Shown one piece after another: positions 18,039 to 26,629 of a DNA stretch of 64,000 nt. Each line of letters starts with the position of its first letter. Position 1 is the stretch's first letter. Below the pieces are notes generated by a model. The model had not been told where the DNA came from. It made no database searches and saw only the letters and a program-made list of their open reading frames with translations. A program made the position numbers and the translations under genes. This DNA is from Desulfatibacillum sp. Lineage in GTDB: Bacteria > Desulfobacterota > Desulfobacteria > Desulfobacterales > Desulfatibacillaceae. The DNA is taken from contig JAEINP010000012.1 of assembly GCA_016342355.1 (NCBI GenBank), positions 49,031-113,030 of the forward strand, read 5' to 3'.

Positions 18039-19160
18039 CTATACAAATTTGGCCTTCCACTCCGCCCTTTTTTCCTTGGACCATTGGGTGCAATAGGCGG
18101 GTTTAAAACTCATGATAAGCTGCATGCAGGTATCTCCACAGGAAGGGCTGCAGGCTATGATTTCCTCCTCCCTATTCTGCCGCACCTTCACTATCCAGTC
18201 AGGGTCCGCCCACAAAGGTCTGGCCAAGCCCACCATATCCGCCGATCCCTCCGCCAGAATTCTTTCCGCAGTGGAGCCGTCGGGTATGCGTCCGGCTGTA
18301 ATCACCGGTATTTTCACTTCCTTTTTGACGGCGGCGGCCAGGTCGGTCATAAAGCAGGGCTGTATTGATTTAATCAGCACCTCGGGCAGCATAAAGGACT
18401 CCCACGATCCGCCCGTTACGGAAAGATAGGCCACCCCTGCCTTTTCCAGGGCCTTGGCATAGGGCAGGGAATCATCCAGAGTCAGGCCTTCAGGCAGCCA
18501 TTCGTGGGCTAAAAACCGGAATCCCACAGGCATGTCTCCCACAGCGTCCTGTACTTTTGCCAGCACTTCCAGCCCGAAGCGCATGCGGTTTTCCCGAGAA
18601 CCGCCGTATTGGTCGGTCCTTCGGTTGACCCAGGGAGAGATGAACTGGGAAAGCAGGTACCCGGTGGCGCCGTGGAGTTCCACCACATCAAAGCCGGCCT
18701 TTTTAACCCGAAGGGCGGCTTCCGCGAATTTATCGCCCACATGGGCGATATCCCCTGCATCCATTTCTTTGAAGGTGCGGCCCAGGCCAAAGGTATCCTG
18801 ATTGGTGGGAGAAAGGGGTTCGCTGACCGCCGCGAACCGGCCTGCATGGTTGAGTTGGATGGCGGCCACCGCTCCCTGGGCCTTGATGGCGGATGCCAGC
18901 CGCTCCAGGCCGTCCAGGAACCGGTCGTCGTCAGCCCGGATTGTCCTGGCCCCGCCCCCGGCAATGGGGTGGTCTATGGAGGAGCTTTCCACCACAACCA
19001 TGGCCGCACCGCTTCTGGCCATAAGGGAATAATGGTCCAGGAGCATCCGGGTCACCTCGCCTTCCGGACCTGCATATCCCACATACATGGGAGGCATGAC
19101 CACCCGGTTATCCAGTTCCACGTTTCCAATTCTTATTCCTGAAAAAAGATGGGCGTGCAT
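18039..19160 (-). CDS. Old-yellow-enzyme family NADH:flavin oxidoreductase
   Basis: 373 aa with start ATG 19160 preceded by AAGGAGACGCC. The FMN barrel is recognisable: NRVVMPPMYVGYAG at the start, AIQLNHAGRFA (active-site H/N pair region), GFDVVELHGATGYLLSQFISP, NRRTDQYGGSRENRMRFGLEV and VITAGRIPDGSTAERIL. The C-terminus keeps CSPSCGDTCMQ, resembling the Fe-S cysteine set of the 2,4-dienoyl-CoA reductase branch. The second (FAD/NAD) domain of that branch is absent, so the protein is either a short natural form or lacks its electron-input domain. The substrate is probably an alpha,beta-unsaturated carbonyl compound (family knowledge). Confidence 0.9.
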   Translation of the reverse strand: MHAHLFSGIRIGNVELDNRVVMPPMYVGYAGPEGEVTRMLLDHYSLMARSGAAMVVVESSSIDHPIAGGGARTIRADDDRFLDGLERLASAIKAQGAVAAIQLNHAGRFAAVSEPLSPTNQDTFGLGRTFKEMDAGDIAHVGDKFAEAALRVKKAGFDVVELHGATGYLLSQFISPWVNRRTDQYGGSRENRMRFGLEVLAKVQDAVGDMPVGFRFLAHEWLPEGLTLDDSLPYAKALEKAGVAYLSVTGGSWESFMLPEVLIKSIQPCFMTDLAAAVKKEVKIPVITAGRIPDGSTAERILAEGSADMVGLARPLWADPDWIVKVRQNREEEIIACSPSCGDTCMQLIMSFKPAYCTQWSKEKRAEWKAKFV

Positions 19161-19348
19161 GGCGTCTCCTTTTCAAAATTTTGTATGTATGACTTGAATG
19201 AAACCATGATACCATGGAAGCCTTGCCCCGAACAAGGCTATGTTGTAAATCATGGCTGACTGACCCATCCATCAGTTTTTCCTTGTACAGGGAGCCCCTT
19301 AATGGTTATTCTTCACGTATAATCAGGAAACCGGCACAGGAGGAAATT

Positions 19349-19969
19349 GTGAAAAAGATAAATTGCTTTATAAGTACTTGCTGCGTTCTTATAGCTTTGC
19401 TGGCCTTTGCAGGCTGCGCCTCCATCAGGGATGGCGGCGCAAAAACCGCGATGGAAAATGAAGAAGCCCAGACCCTGACGGCTGAAACAGCCGTTTTGGA
19501 TTCAACACCGGACACCCGCGCCCTTGATCCCGCTGTGGAGAAAAAACAGAAATCCCTTAAAGGCATCCGGTCCATGGCCAAAATGGGGGACAAGGCGGTA
19601 AACCACCTTACCGAACTCACCCTCATGAGAGACGAGGATATCCGGCTGACCGCCGTGGAAACCCTGGGCATGATCCAAAGCCCCTGCGCCCTGGATCCCC
19701 TTATCAGCGCCTTGGCCGATGATGATTATCTCGTCCGGCAAGCGGCAGTGACCGCATTGATCTACCGTGGACCCCTTATGACCCGGGTCCATGTGGACAG
19801 ATTGCTGTTTATCGTACGCAACGCCACCAAATGCTGGCCTGATCCGGCCATGGAAGGCGGCTCCATTTGCGCCACCCACTATGCCGGAAAGGTTCTTAGC
19901 AAGGCTCAGTCGTCCAACATTACACCGGAAATGGCCCGGGAGGGATATGAGGCCGTGGTCCAGTATTAG
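19349..19969 (+). CDS. HEAT-repeat lipoprotein
   Basis: 206 aa from GTG 19349, chosen because AGGAGG lies five bases ahead; the longer in-frame ATG at 19214 lacks a site and gives a non-signal start. The N-terminus VKKINCFISTCCVLIALLAF plus AGCAS is a lipoprotein signal with the lipobox AFAGC. Residues ~100-180 carry HEAT-like helices (MRDEDIRLTAVETLGMIQS, DDDYLVRQAAVTALIYRG). It is probably a periplasmic scaffold anchored in the outer membrane. TATAAT at 19318-19323 may be its -10 element. No partner is obvious. Confidence 0.82.
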   Translation: MKKINCFISTCCVLIALLAFAGCASIRDGGAKTAMENEEAQTLTAETAVLDSTPDTRALDPAVEKKQKSLKGIRSMAKMGDKAVNHLTELTLMRDEDIRLTAVETLGMIQSPCALDPLISALADDDYLVRQAAVTALIYRGPLMTRVHVDRLLFIVRNATKCWPDPAMEGGSICATHYAGKVLSKAQSSNITPEMAREGYEAVVQY

Positions 19970-19990
19970 ACCCGGCCCCCCAGGCAGGTT

Positions 19991-20761
19991 TTATTTTTTC
20001 CCGGCGTTCCATTTGTAAAGTTTTTTGGCCTCCATCCAGGCAATCACAGGATACAGGAAATGGACATACCCGTTCATGATCCGTATGCTGTTGAACAAGG
20101 CCGAGGGAAATATGGAGTTCTTGTCTTTCTCTATCCCCCGGATGATGGCGTCCGACACCTTTTCCGGCTCCTGGGATGGCCAGGGCACGGGCGTTCCCGA
20201 GCCTGCTTCCTTGAAGAAGCTGGTGCGGGTGGCAATGGGATACACCAATTGGAGCTTTTGCTCCTTTTCCAGTTCATACCGGTAGGCGGCGGCAAAGCCC
20301 CGGATGGCTGCCTTGGTGGAGGAATACAGGGAATACCCGGGCAGAGATAAAAAGCTCATGGCGCTAGCTGTGACAACCATGCGAAAAGGCCGGCCCTGAT
20401 TAATGGCCTTCATTTTTTCGGCTGCGTAAAAGCTGGAGAACACATTGGTTTTATAGATTTTTTCAATGTGCTCCCAGTCCGGGCTTTCTATCTCTTCATA
20501 ATAGGCGAACCCTGCGTTGGCGATATAGATATCAATATGCCCCCATTGGGAAAGGGCATGGTCAAAGAGCCCATCCAGCTTTTTGGGGTCGGATATGTCG
20601 CAGGGGTATTTGGTGACATTGGGATGCTCAAAATCTACTTTTTCAATGGTCCGGGCTACGGCCAGTATCTTGCAATCAAAGCGGGTGAGCTTTTTGAGGA
20701 GATCCAGGCCGATGCCTGACGAAGCACCGGTGAGAATGATGTTTTTTCCGTTAATATCCAC
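19991..20761 (-). CDS. Short-chain dehydrogenase/reductase
   Basis: 256 aa from GTG 20761, with AGAGGTG five bases upstream; the 35 further residues of the open frame look non-coding. It is a classical SDR: cofactor loop TGASSGIGLDLL at residues ~10-20, NAG motif in IYIANAGFAYYEE, catalytic Ser in VVTASAMSF, and Y-x-x-x-K as YSLYSSTKAAIRGFAAAYR. The C-terminus is a hydrophobic/basic segment (YVHFLYPVIAWMEAKKLYKW), as in membrane-associated SDRs acting on lipids. NAD(P) preference and substrate are not determinable. It is convergent with the HEAT lipoprotein gene. Confidence 0.9.
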   Translation of the reverse strand: MDINGKNIILTGASSGIGLDLLKKLTRFDCKILAVARTIEKVDFEHPNVTKYPCDISDPKKLDGLFDHALSQWGHIDIYIANAGFAYYEEIESPDWEHIEKIYKTNVFSSFYAAEKMKAINQGRPFRMVVTASAMSFLSLPGYSLYSSTKAAIRGFAAAYRYELEKEQKLQLVYPIATRTSFFKEAGSGTPVPWPSQEPEKVSDAIIRGIEKDKNSIFPSALFNSIRIMNGYVHFLYPVIAWMEAKKLYKWNAGKK

Positions 20762-21061
20762 AATACACCTCTTTGAAATCTTGGTTTGAGGGGCGAATAA
20801 TCGGCCCGGGTTAACCGGAAGCAAACTCCGGCAGAGAGTCTGTTCAAGGTGCGGAGGGAAACACAAAGGGCGCCGTTTTGGGCAGCAAAAAGATAAAATT
20901 TGCGAAAAACAGGTACTAACTCCCCAAGGCGGGATTTCTGTCTGGAATCTGACTATTCAGGCCGTAAAGTATCGAGCCATGCCCCTCCATGCCTTGAAGT
21001 TTTTCAGGTTCTGTGATTTAACCCTCCAATCGATGAAAAATCAAGGAAAAAGGAAAATAAT
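20762..21061. other. Intergenic region, nothing identified
   Basis: 300 bases between divergent SDR and DHH genes. Apart from AAAAAGGAAAA serving the plus-strand gene I see no convincing promoter pair, hairpin, RNA gene or small ORF. Confidence 0.4.
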
Positions 21062-22087
21062 ATGGACGGGATGCCGGATTTTACAAGCAGGGTGGAAGCG
21101 TTCAAACAGCACATTTTACCAGCCCGGTCCGTGCTGATCGTGGTTCACGATTATCCTGACCCGGACTGCCTGGCATCCGGTTTTGCCTTGGGAAACCTCC
21201 TTACCTATTGGGGAGTGGACCGGTGGGAGATCGCCCATGGCGGCTTCGTGGGACGGGCTGAAAATCGTATGATGATGAAATTGCTGGATATCAAGACAAC
21301 GCCCTTTGCCCTCATCGATCTGGCTGGATTCGATAAAGTCATCATGATGGACTCCCTGCCCGGGGGCGGCAATGTGTCCCTGCCCGAGAATGTCAAGGTC
21401 CATGCCGTGTTTGACCACCATGGCCAAGCGGACTTTTTGCCCGAATCATGCTACCGGGAAGTCCAGCCCGAAATTGGAGCCACTTCCACCCTGGTGGCCC
21501 TGTACCTCCTTGAAGCCAAATGTCCCATTTCCCTCAAGTTGGCCACAGCCCTTTTTTACGGCATCAAAACCGACACCCAGGGCATGGCCCTGGATGTCAT
21601 GGCCGAAGACCTTTACGCCTATCGACGGCTTTTTGAACTCATTGACCATAGACTGTTAGCCCAGATCGAACATCCCCCGCGCAATATTGATTTTTTCAAA
21701 ACCCTCTACCAGGCCACCGCCTCGTTTTCAGAAAGCGCCAAAGTGGGACAGGTCTATCTGGGACGGGTAAACACCCCGGATCATGTGGCGGAAATGGCCG
21801 ACCTTTTCCATAGCCTGGACAAGTCGGAATATACCATCAGTTGCGCTTTTTACGAAGAAAGCCTGTTTTTTTCCATCCGAAGCAAAAAAAATAGGAATGC
21901 AGGAAGCCTGGCGAAAAAAATCGCTGGGGCCTTCAATAGCAGCGGGGGGGGGCATGAAAAGGCCGGAGCAGGCAGGATTCCCATGCCCAGGGACCAGGAA
22001 GAGGAGTGTCTGGCAGCCTTTCGAAAGGTGGTAAGAAAACAAATGGGCATGGAGAGCTCACAGGAAATCCCCCTGGTGGGCCGTTGA
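21062..22087 (+). CDS. DHH/DHHA1 family phosphoesterase (nanoRNase-type)
   Basis: 341 aa. Metal-binding motifs of the DHH family are present: VVHDYPDPDCLASGFAL near residue 28, then ALIDLAGFDKVIMMDS and AVFDHHGQ (the DHH box). The C-terminal DHHA1 substrate motif is GGGHEKAGAGRIP. Members degrade short oligoribonucleotides, pAp or cyclic dinucleotide products such as pGpG. Length and domain order match NrnA/bifunctional oligoribonuclease-PAP phosphatase. A role in clearing pGpG is possible given c-di-GMP signalling in this organism, but that is inference. It is followed convergently by a response-regulator gene. Confidence 0.88.
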   Translation: MDGMPDFTSRVEAFKQHILPARSVLIVVHDYPDPDCLASGFALGNLLTYWGVDRWEIAHGGFVGRAENRMMMKLLDIKTTPFALIDLAGFDKVIMMDSLPGGGNVSLPENVKVHAVFDHHGQADFLPESCYREVQPEIGATSTLVALYLLEAKCPISLKLATALFYGIKTDTQGMALDVMAEDLYAYRRLFELIDHRLLAQIEHPPRNIDFFKTLYQATASFSESAKVGQVYLGRVNTPDHVAEMADLFHSLDKSEYTISCAFYEESLFFSIRSKKNRNAGSLAKKIAGAFNSSGGGHEKAGAGRIPMPRDQEEECLAAFRKVVRKQMGMESSQEIPLVGR

Positions 22088-22104
22088 GGCTTTTTGCTGA
22101 GGAG

Positions 22105-22479
22105 TTAGGGCATTAGATCGCGTATGGCCGTTGCCAGAACATTCAGGTTGCGCAGAGGCTTGTAAAACACATGCTCAGGCTTCATCCCAATGTCCAAAAG
22201 AGTGTTTTGGAGATAATAATCGTCTGAGCCAGTATAGATGACAAACTTTAGGTGTGATTGGATTTTTTGGGCCTCAAGCACCACCGTGTCCCCGTCTATG
22301 CCGGGCAGGCGCATATCCACAATGGCGACATCAAAATGTTGCTTTGCAACACAAGCCAGGGCATGTTCCCCGCTCTCAGCGGAAACCGCATCAAACCCTT
22401 CGTCTTCCAGAAAATTGACCAGACTGTTGCGCACAGGCTCATCATCGTCAACAACCAATACTTTTATATTCAGGCTCAT
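22105..22479 (-). CDS. Stand-alone response regulator receiver protein
   Basis: 124 aa from ATG 22479 (GAAGGGG ahead). It is a single CheY-like domain: acidic pair VVDDDEP, phosphoacceptor Asp in AIVDMRLPGIDG, Thr in VIYTGSDD and Lys in FYKPLRN. No DNA-binding or enzymatic output domain is attached, so it must act by protein contact or as a phosphorelay intermediate. No kinase gene is adjacent; the hybrid kinase at 4482-7166 is too far away to call a partner. Confidence 0.9.
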   Translation of the reverse strand: MSLNIKVLVVDDDEPVRNSLVNFLEDEGFDAVSAESGEHALACVAKQHFDVAIVDMRLPGIDGDTVVLEAQKIQSHLKFVIYTGSDDYYLQNTLLDIGMKPEHVFYKPLRNLNVLATAIRDLMP

Positions 22480-22710
22480 CGAATACCCCTTCCCGAAAAA
22501 GAACCTCACCGGATAAGGTGTGCGGTCGCGAAACCGCCAGCCAGTTAGCCTGCTTCCTTTTTACAATCAAACTGTGAAATCATGATACGTCACTGGCCCG
22601 GTTGATGTCAACCCGGGGAGCGCCGGCTGCAGGATGGCCACACCATGGGTTGCTATCCAATGTCCGGGGCATGAGGATCTGAAGCCCCGAATTCCTGCCA
22701 CCAAATAGAC

Positions 22711-24708
22711 TTATTCCGGGTTTTTCTGCGAGATCCGAATTTCTTCCCGCCAGGGTTTGTGCTCCTTGTATGCTTGTAAGCGTTTTTTCATATAAGGCCT
22801 GGTTTGATTGTCTCCTGCCATAACTTCCGCCATGGCCTTTTCCATGGTTGTAACAGCTTTCTCAAAATTTCCGGCCTCAGCAAACGCTGCCGCCAGATTA
22901 TCCAGGTGCATGGCCGACGGCTGGACCCGAACAAGATCATGGGAAAGTTCCAAAGCCCGGGCGCTGTTCCTGAGGTCTTCTTCAGGGCAGGTGGAAATTA
23001 TCCAGGCCAATGCCCGGGAAGCCAGTATCATCTTGGGATTGCATTCCAGGGCCTTTTCAAGATCATCCACCGCTTCAGCTTCCCTGCCCGTGTTACGCAA
23101 AGCAATTCCCCTTTGCACCAAGGCAGCGCACATGGTGGGATTTACTTCCAGGGCCCTTGTATAATCATCAATGGCCGCGCCAAAATTTCCTTCCCCCCCC
23201 CACAGCTTGCCCCTTTCCAGGTGAGCCAGGGCATAGTCGGGGTTCAATTGCAGGGAACGAGTCAGGCATTCGATGGCCTGTTCAGGCATGGACAGCAAAC
23301 CAAAAGACGTTCCGGCAAAATAGTGAACAACTTCGCTTTCCGGCGCCAGTTCCATGGCCCTGCGACAGTCCATAACGCTTTGTGCGTTCTGCCCTAAACG
23401 AGCTGTCACAATACTGCGCCAGGCAAGGGCCATGATATGGTCGGGGTGGATTTCCAAAACTTCACTAAAATCCTCCAGGGCCTTTTGATTCATGAACTGT
23501 CGGCAATAAAAGGTCCCTCGCCTGAAATGCGCCATCACATTGTTGGGGTTTAGCTCAATGGCTTGAGAGTAATCCTCCACAGCCTTCTCAGATTGGTCCA
23601 AACCCTCATATGCCAATCCCCTTTCAGCGAAAAACGCCCCGTTCCCCGGATTAAGGGCGATGGCCTGATTGGCGTCTTTCAGAGCAAGGTCATACATGCC
23701 CAGCATATAATGAGCATGGGCCCGCCCTATGAGCATGGCGGCATCGTAGGGGTTTATTTCATGGGCTTTGTCATATTCTGCGACGGCCTTTTCAGGTTCA
23801 TTCGTCCTTACAAGAACAGAAGCCCGGTAATAATAAGTCAGGGCTTCTTTGGGAGCCAGTTTCTTCAGGGTTCCCCCATCCTTGAAGGCAGCCTCAATCT
23901 TCCCTATGCTAGCGTATGCCAGGGCTCTTCGGCCCAGTGCCCTGGTGGAGTCCGGCTCCAGTTCCAAGGCCCGGGTGAATGCCTCAACTGCTTTTTCATG
24001 ATCCTCCTGCCTAGAAAACACAATTCCCATGGTCAGGTAAGATTCCGCGTTCCCGGGTTCAAGATTGGCTGCTTGAGTGCAATCTTTCAGAGCCTCCGCA
24101 AAGAAACCGGCATTGGCCCTCGCAAGGGCTATTTGACACAGGATGCCCACATCCTCCGGTGATCTTTCCAGCGCCAGTTTATAATACTGGACCGCCTTCG
24201 TGTAATCCCCCAGGGAATTATAAAACACAGCCAGTTCTTCATAAGGCCAAGCCTTGTCAGGTAGGGCGGATATGGCTTGATGGAAATCCTCCAGAGCTTT
24301 TTCCTGTTTTCCAAGTTGGACATAACTCTTCGCCCTTTGGATATTTGCTGCGGGAAAATTATTCACCAGTTCCAAAGCCTTGGAAAAATCAGCGACAGCC
24401 TTTTCATGCTCACCCATACGAGCGTAGGCCCCGGCCCTCTGGTACCAGACCATGGCCTTGTCCGGTTGCAACTCCACAGCCACGGAAAGATCCCGCACCG
24501 CCTGATCCAGGTGGTTGGGGTTCTGAAGCAACACCCTGGCACTGTCTATGTAGGATTGGGCCAGAATTTCATTTTTCGGCATACAACCGGTCCCAAGCAT
24601 GAGTGCACAGACAAAGACAGTGGCAACCAATATGGCGGACCGAAAGGAAAATCCTGTGTTGTCGGACGGTTCCGCCCAATTAAATGAAACCCTGAATATC
24701 TTTTTCAT
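22711..24708 (-). CDS. TPR-repeat lipoprotein
   Basis: 665 aa. The N-terminus (~45 residues) carries a long signal ending in the lipobox LGTGC, so the protein is probably membrane-anchored in the periplasm. The rest is about sixteen TPR units of ~34 residues with the usual W/Y-x-x-x-A and A-x-x-x-Y/F-A-P pattern, for example AVADFSKALEL, AVQYYKLALERSP, AVEAFTRALELEP and AVEDYSQAIELNP. TPR arrays mediate protein-protein contacts; no catalytic domain is seen. It may be co-transcribed with nothing else, since the next gene upstream on the same strand (fdhD) ends 21 bases before its start. Confidence 0.88.
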   Translation of the reverse strand: MKKIFRVSFNWAEPSDNTGFSFRSAILVATVFVCALMLGTGCMPKNEILAQSYIDSARVLLQNPNHLDQAVRDLSVAVELQPDKAMVWYQRAGAYARMGEHEKAVADFSKALELVNNFPAANIQRAKSYVQLGKQEKALEDFHQAISALPDKAWPYEELAVFYNSLGDYTKAVQYYKLALERSPEDVGILCQIALARANAGFFAEALKDCTQAANLEPGNAESYLTMGIVFSRQEDHEKAVEAFTRALELEPDSTRALGRRALAYASIGKIEAAFKDGGTLKKLAPKEALTYYYRASVLVRTNEPEKAVAEYDKAHEINPYDAAMLIGRAHAHYMLGMYDLALKDANQAIALNPGNGAFFAERGLAYEGLDQSEKAVEDYSQAIELNPNNVMAHFRRGTFYCRQFMNQKALEDFSEVLEIHPDHIMALAWRSIVTARLGQNAQSVMDCRRAMELAPESEVVHYFAGTSFGLLSMPEQAIECLTRSLQLNPDYALAHLERGKLWGGEGNFGAAIDDYTRALEVNPTMCAALVQRGIALRNTGREAEAVDDLEKALECNPKMILASRALAWIISTCPEEDLRNSARALELSHDLVRVQPSAMHLDNLAAAFAEAGNFEKAVTTMEKAMAEVMAGDNQTRPYMKKRLQAYKEHKPWREEIRISQKNPE

Positions 24709-24729
24709 GGAAAATTTGTCCTGTGGAGG

Positions 24730-25533
24730 TTAGCCCAGGCGATCATGCCCGGAAAAAACATACACCCCGCCGTCCCGGGTGGAAAGGGCAAGGGTCAGGT
24801 TCAACTGCCGGGCCATGAGTACGGCCAGGGTGGTGGGTCTGGATATGGAAAATACTATGGATATGCCTGCGTTGGCGCATTTGCGGACCACATCCTTGTT
24901 CATGCGGCAACTCACGATCACCACCTCAGCCAAAGGCATTTTGCCTTCCAGAAAAACTTTGCCCAAAGCCTTGTCCAGGGCATTGTGCCTGCCCACGTCT
25001 TCGGCCATGCTCAGTTCATTAAGGTCCTTGTCGAAAATAAAGGTGGCGTGGGCGCTGCGGGTAATGCGATGGATATGTTGCTTGCTCCATATGGCCTGGG
25101 CGTGGGCATGAGCCTTAAGTCTGTCAATGACAGGCGCGGTTTCTTTAAAAGAGGAAATCCGGGAGCAAAGCAGGCTGGCGATTGCTTCGTCATCAGCCCC
25201 GGACGGAAAAGGCTCCTCCATGCGCCGCTCAGTTGCCAGGGCCTCAACCCTTTGGCGGGCTTCTTCCCTGACTTTCAGGTTCAAATGAGCGCTTGTTTGG
25301 TTCATGTCTCCTTCAAACGCCACAAGGTCTTCCCGGGTTTTCAATATCCCGTCCCCCAGGCACAAACCCGCAGCCTGGGCCTCCTCAAATCCCGGGGTCC
25401 GCATGGCCGTGGCCATGGGAATACCTTCCACAGAGATGGTCAGTGGCATTTCCCGGATGAGTTCCAGGTCTTCGTATTGGGTCTGGCCCGGGTCTATCCT
25501 TTGGATGGAGAAAGTCCTTTTGAAATCCGTCAC
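24730..25533 (-). CDS. fdhD: FdhD-family protein lacking the sulfurtransferase CxxC
   Basis: 267 aa. The C-terminal FdhD signature is clear: AEDVGRHNALDKALG, then VVIVSCRMNKDVVRKCANAGI and FSISRPTTLAVLMARQLNLTLAL. FdhD moves sulfur from IscS to the molybdenum cofactor of formate dehydrogenase through a conserved CxxC loop. In the matching segment (~115-130) I see only a single cysteine (LLCSRISSF), so the mobile cysteine pair is missing, as is the canonical TGG-H-A-A stretch (RITRSAHATFIF). It may be a divergent paralogue with a changed role. It overlaps mscS by four bases (ATGA) and lies last in alr-mscS-fdhD. Confidence 0.85.
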   Translation of the reverse strand: MTDFKRTFSIQRIDPGQTQYEDLELIREMPLTISVEGIPMATAMRTPGFEEAQAAGLCLGDGILKTREDLVAFEGDMNQTSAHLNLKVREEARQRVEALATERRMEEPFPSGADDEAIASLLCSRISSFKETAPVIDRLKAHAHAQAIWSKQHIHRITRSAHATFIFDKDLNELSMAEDVGRHNALDKALGKVFLEGKMPLAEVVIVSCRMNKDVVRKCANAGISIVFSISRPTTLAVLMARQLNLTLALSTRDGGVYVFSGHDRLG

Positions 25534-26621
25534 GCAACCCTCTCTTTTCTGATAATGATGTCACGCCGGGGAAAGGGAATCTCTATCCCGTTCTTGTCAA
25601 AGGATCCCTTCACATTGTCGGTTATGTGGGAAATGGTGTGAATGCGTTTGCGGGCGTCGTCTATCCAGACGCGCACCTGCAAGTCCACCGAGGACTCCCC
25701 AAAATTGACCACCACGACCACTGGAACGGGTTCCTTGCAAATCCAATCAGCCCGGTCCGCCACTTCCAGAATGAGCTTTTTAGCCAGGGCGATATCAGCG
25801 TCATAGGCAATGCCTATGTTCACCCGCACCCGGATTCTTTCGGTCCCGAACGTATAGTTGATGATGTCCCGGGTCATGATTTCATTGTTGGGAATGACAA
25901 TGGTGATGTTGTCCGTAGTCTGAATTTTGGTGGCCCGCATGCCGATTTCCACCACGTCGCCCCAGGTGGAGCTGTTTTTGGGCGCACTCCATACTTCAAT
26001 GCGGTCTCCCACCTCAAAGGGCCGGTCAATTAGCAGCAATATTCCGGCGATGAAGTTGGACAAGGTGTCTTTGGCCGCAAAACCCACGGCGACCCCCATG
26101 ATGCTGGCCCCGGCAATGATGGGCATCACATTAATGCCGATGCGGTCCAGGGCGAAGACAATGGCGCCCATATAAATCAAAATCCCGCAAAACCGTTTGG
26201 AAATATCGAAAAGAATATCGTCAACCCGGGTTTCTGTTTTTTTGGCAAGGCGTTTTTCCAGATAGGTGATGGACAAATACACAATCTTTTTTGCAGGAGA
26301 GGCGAAAAAAATTATTATGACGGCAAAAAAGGAATTCTTGAAAGCCTGAAGATCCAGAATCTGGACAAGGTACATGCCGGTGGTCAAAATCAGCCCGTAA
26401 AACAGGGCTTGGCGCGTGGCGCCCAAAACCTCCTGATTAGCCCGGATGAACGCATATTTTTCCAGACGGGAGAAAACTATCTTGACCACCTTGCGGAAAA
26501 TCATCCACAGGATTAATGATCCCAGAATACCGGCAAAAGCCCTGAAAGCAGCCCCTTCCCAAAATGCTTCTCCGCCCAGCATGTCCGATAGTGTTTTTAT
26601 AATTGAGTCTAAAATTTCCAT
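25530..26621 (-). CDS. MscS-family mechanosensitive channel
   Basis: 363 aa from ATG 26621. About four to five hydrophobic helices lead to a pore-type helix (IMGVAVGFAAKDTLSNFIAGILLL) and the MscS beta domain entered by DRPFEVGDRIEVW. The sequence VVEIGMRATKIQTTDNITIVIPNNEIM is the classic MscS soluble-domain motif. The protein opens under membrane tension and releases solutes during osmotic downshock. The ribosome-binding site (GGCGG) is weak; coupling to alr eight bases upstream probably helps. Symbol withheld because several MscS paralogues are usual. Confidence 0.92.
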   Translation of the reverse strand: MEILDSIIKTLSDMLGGEAFWEGAAFRAFAGILGSLILWMIFRKVVKIVFSRLEKYAFIRANQEVLGATRQALFYGLILTTGMYLVQILDLQAFKNSFFAVIIIFFASPAKKIVYLSITYLEKRLAKKTETRVDDILFDISKRFCGILIYMGAIVFALDRIGINVMPIIAGASIMGVAVGFAAKDTLSNFIAGILLLIDRPFEVGDRIEVWSAPKNSSTWGDVVEIGMRATKIQTTDNITIVIPNNEIMTRDIINYTFGTERIRVRVNIGIAYDADIALAKKLILEVADRADWICKEPVPVVVVVNFGESSVDLQVRVWIDDARKRIHTISHITDNVKGSFDKNGIEIPFPRRDIIIRKERVA

Positions 26622-26629
26622 GATACCGC

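Noticed and set aside
24745..25641. 298-codon frame opposite fdhD
   Set aside because: Runs across the fdhD/mscS junction in antisense and lacks any pattern.
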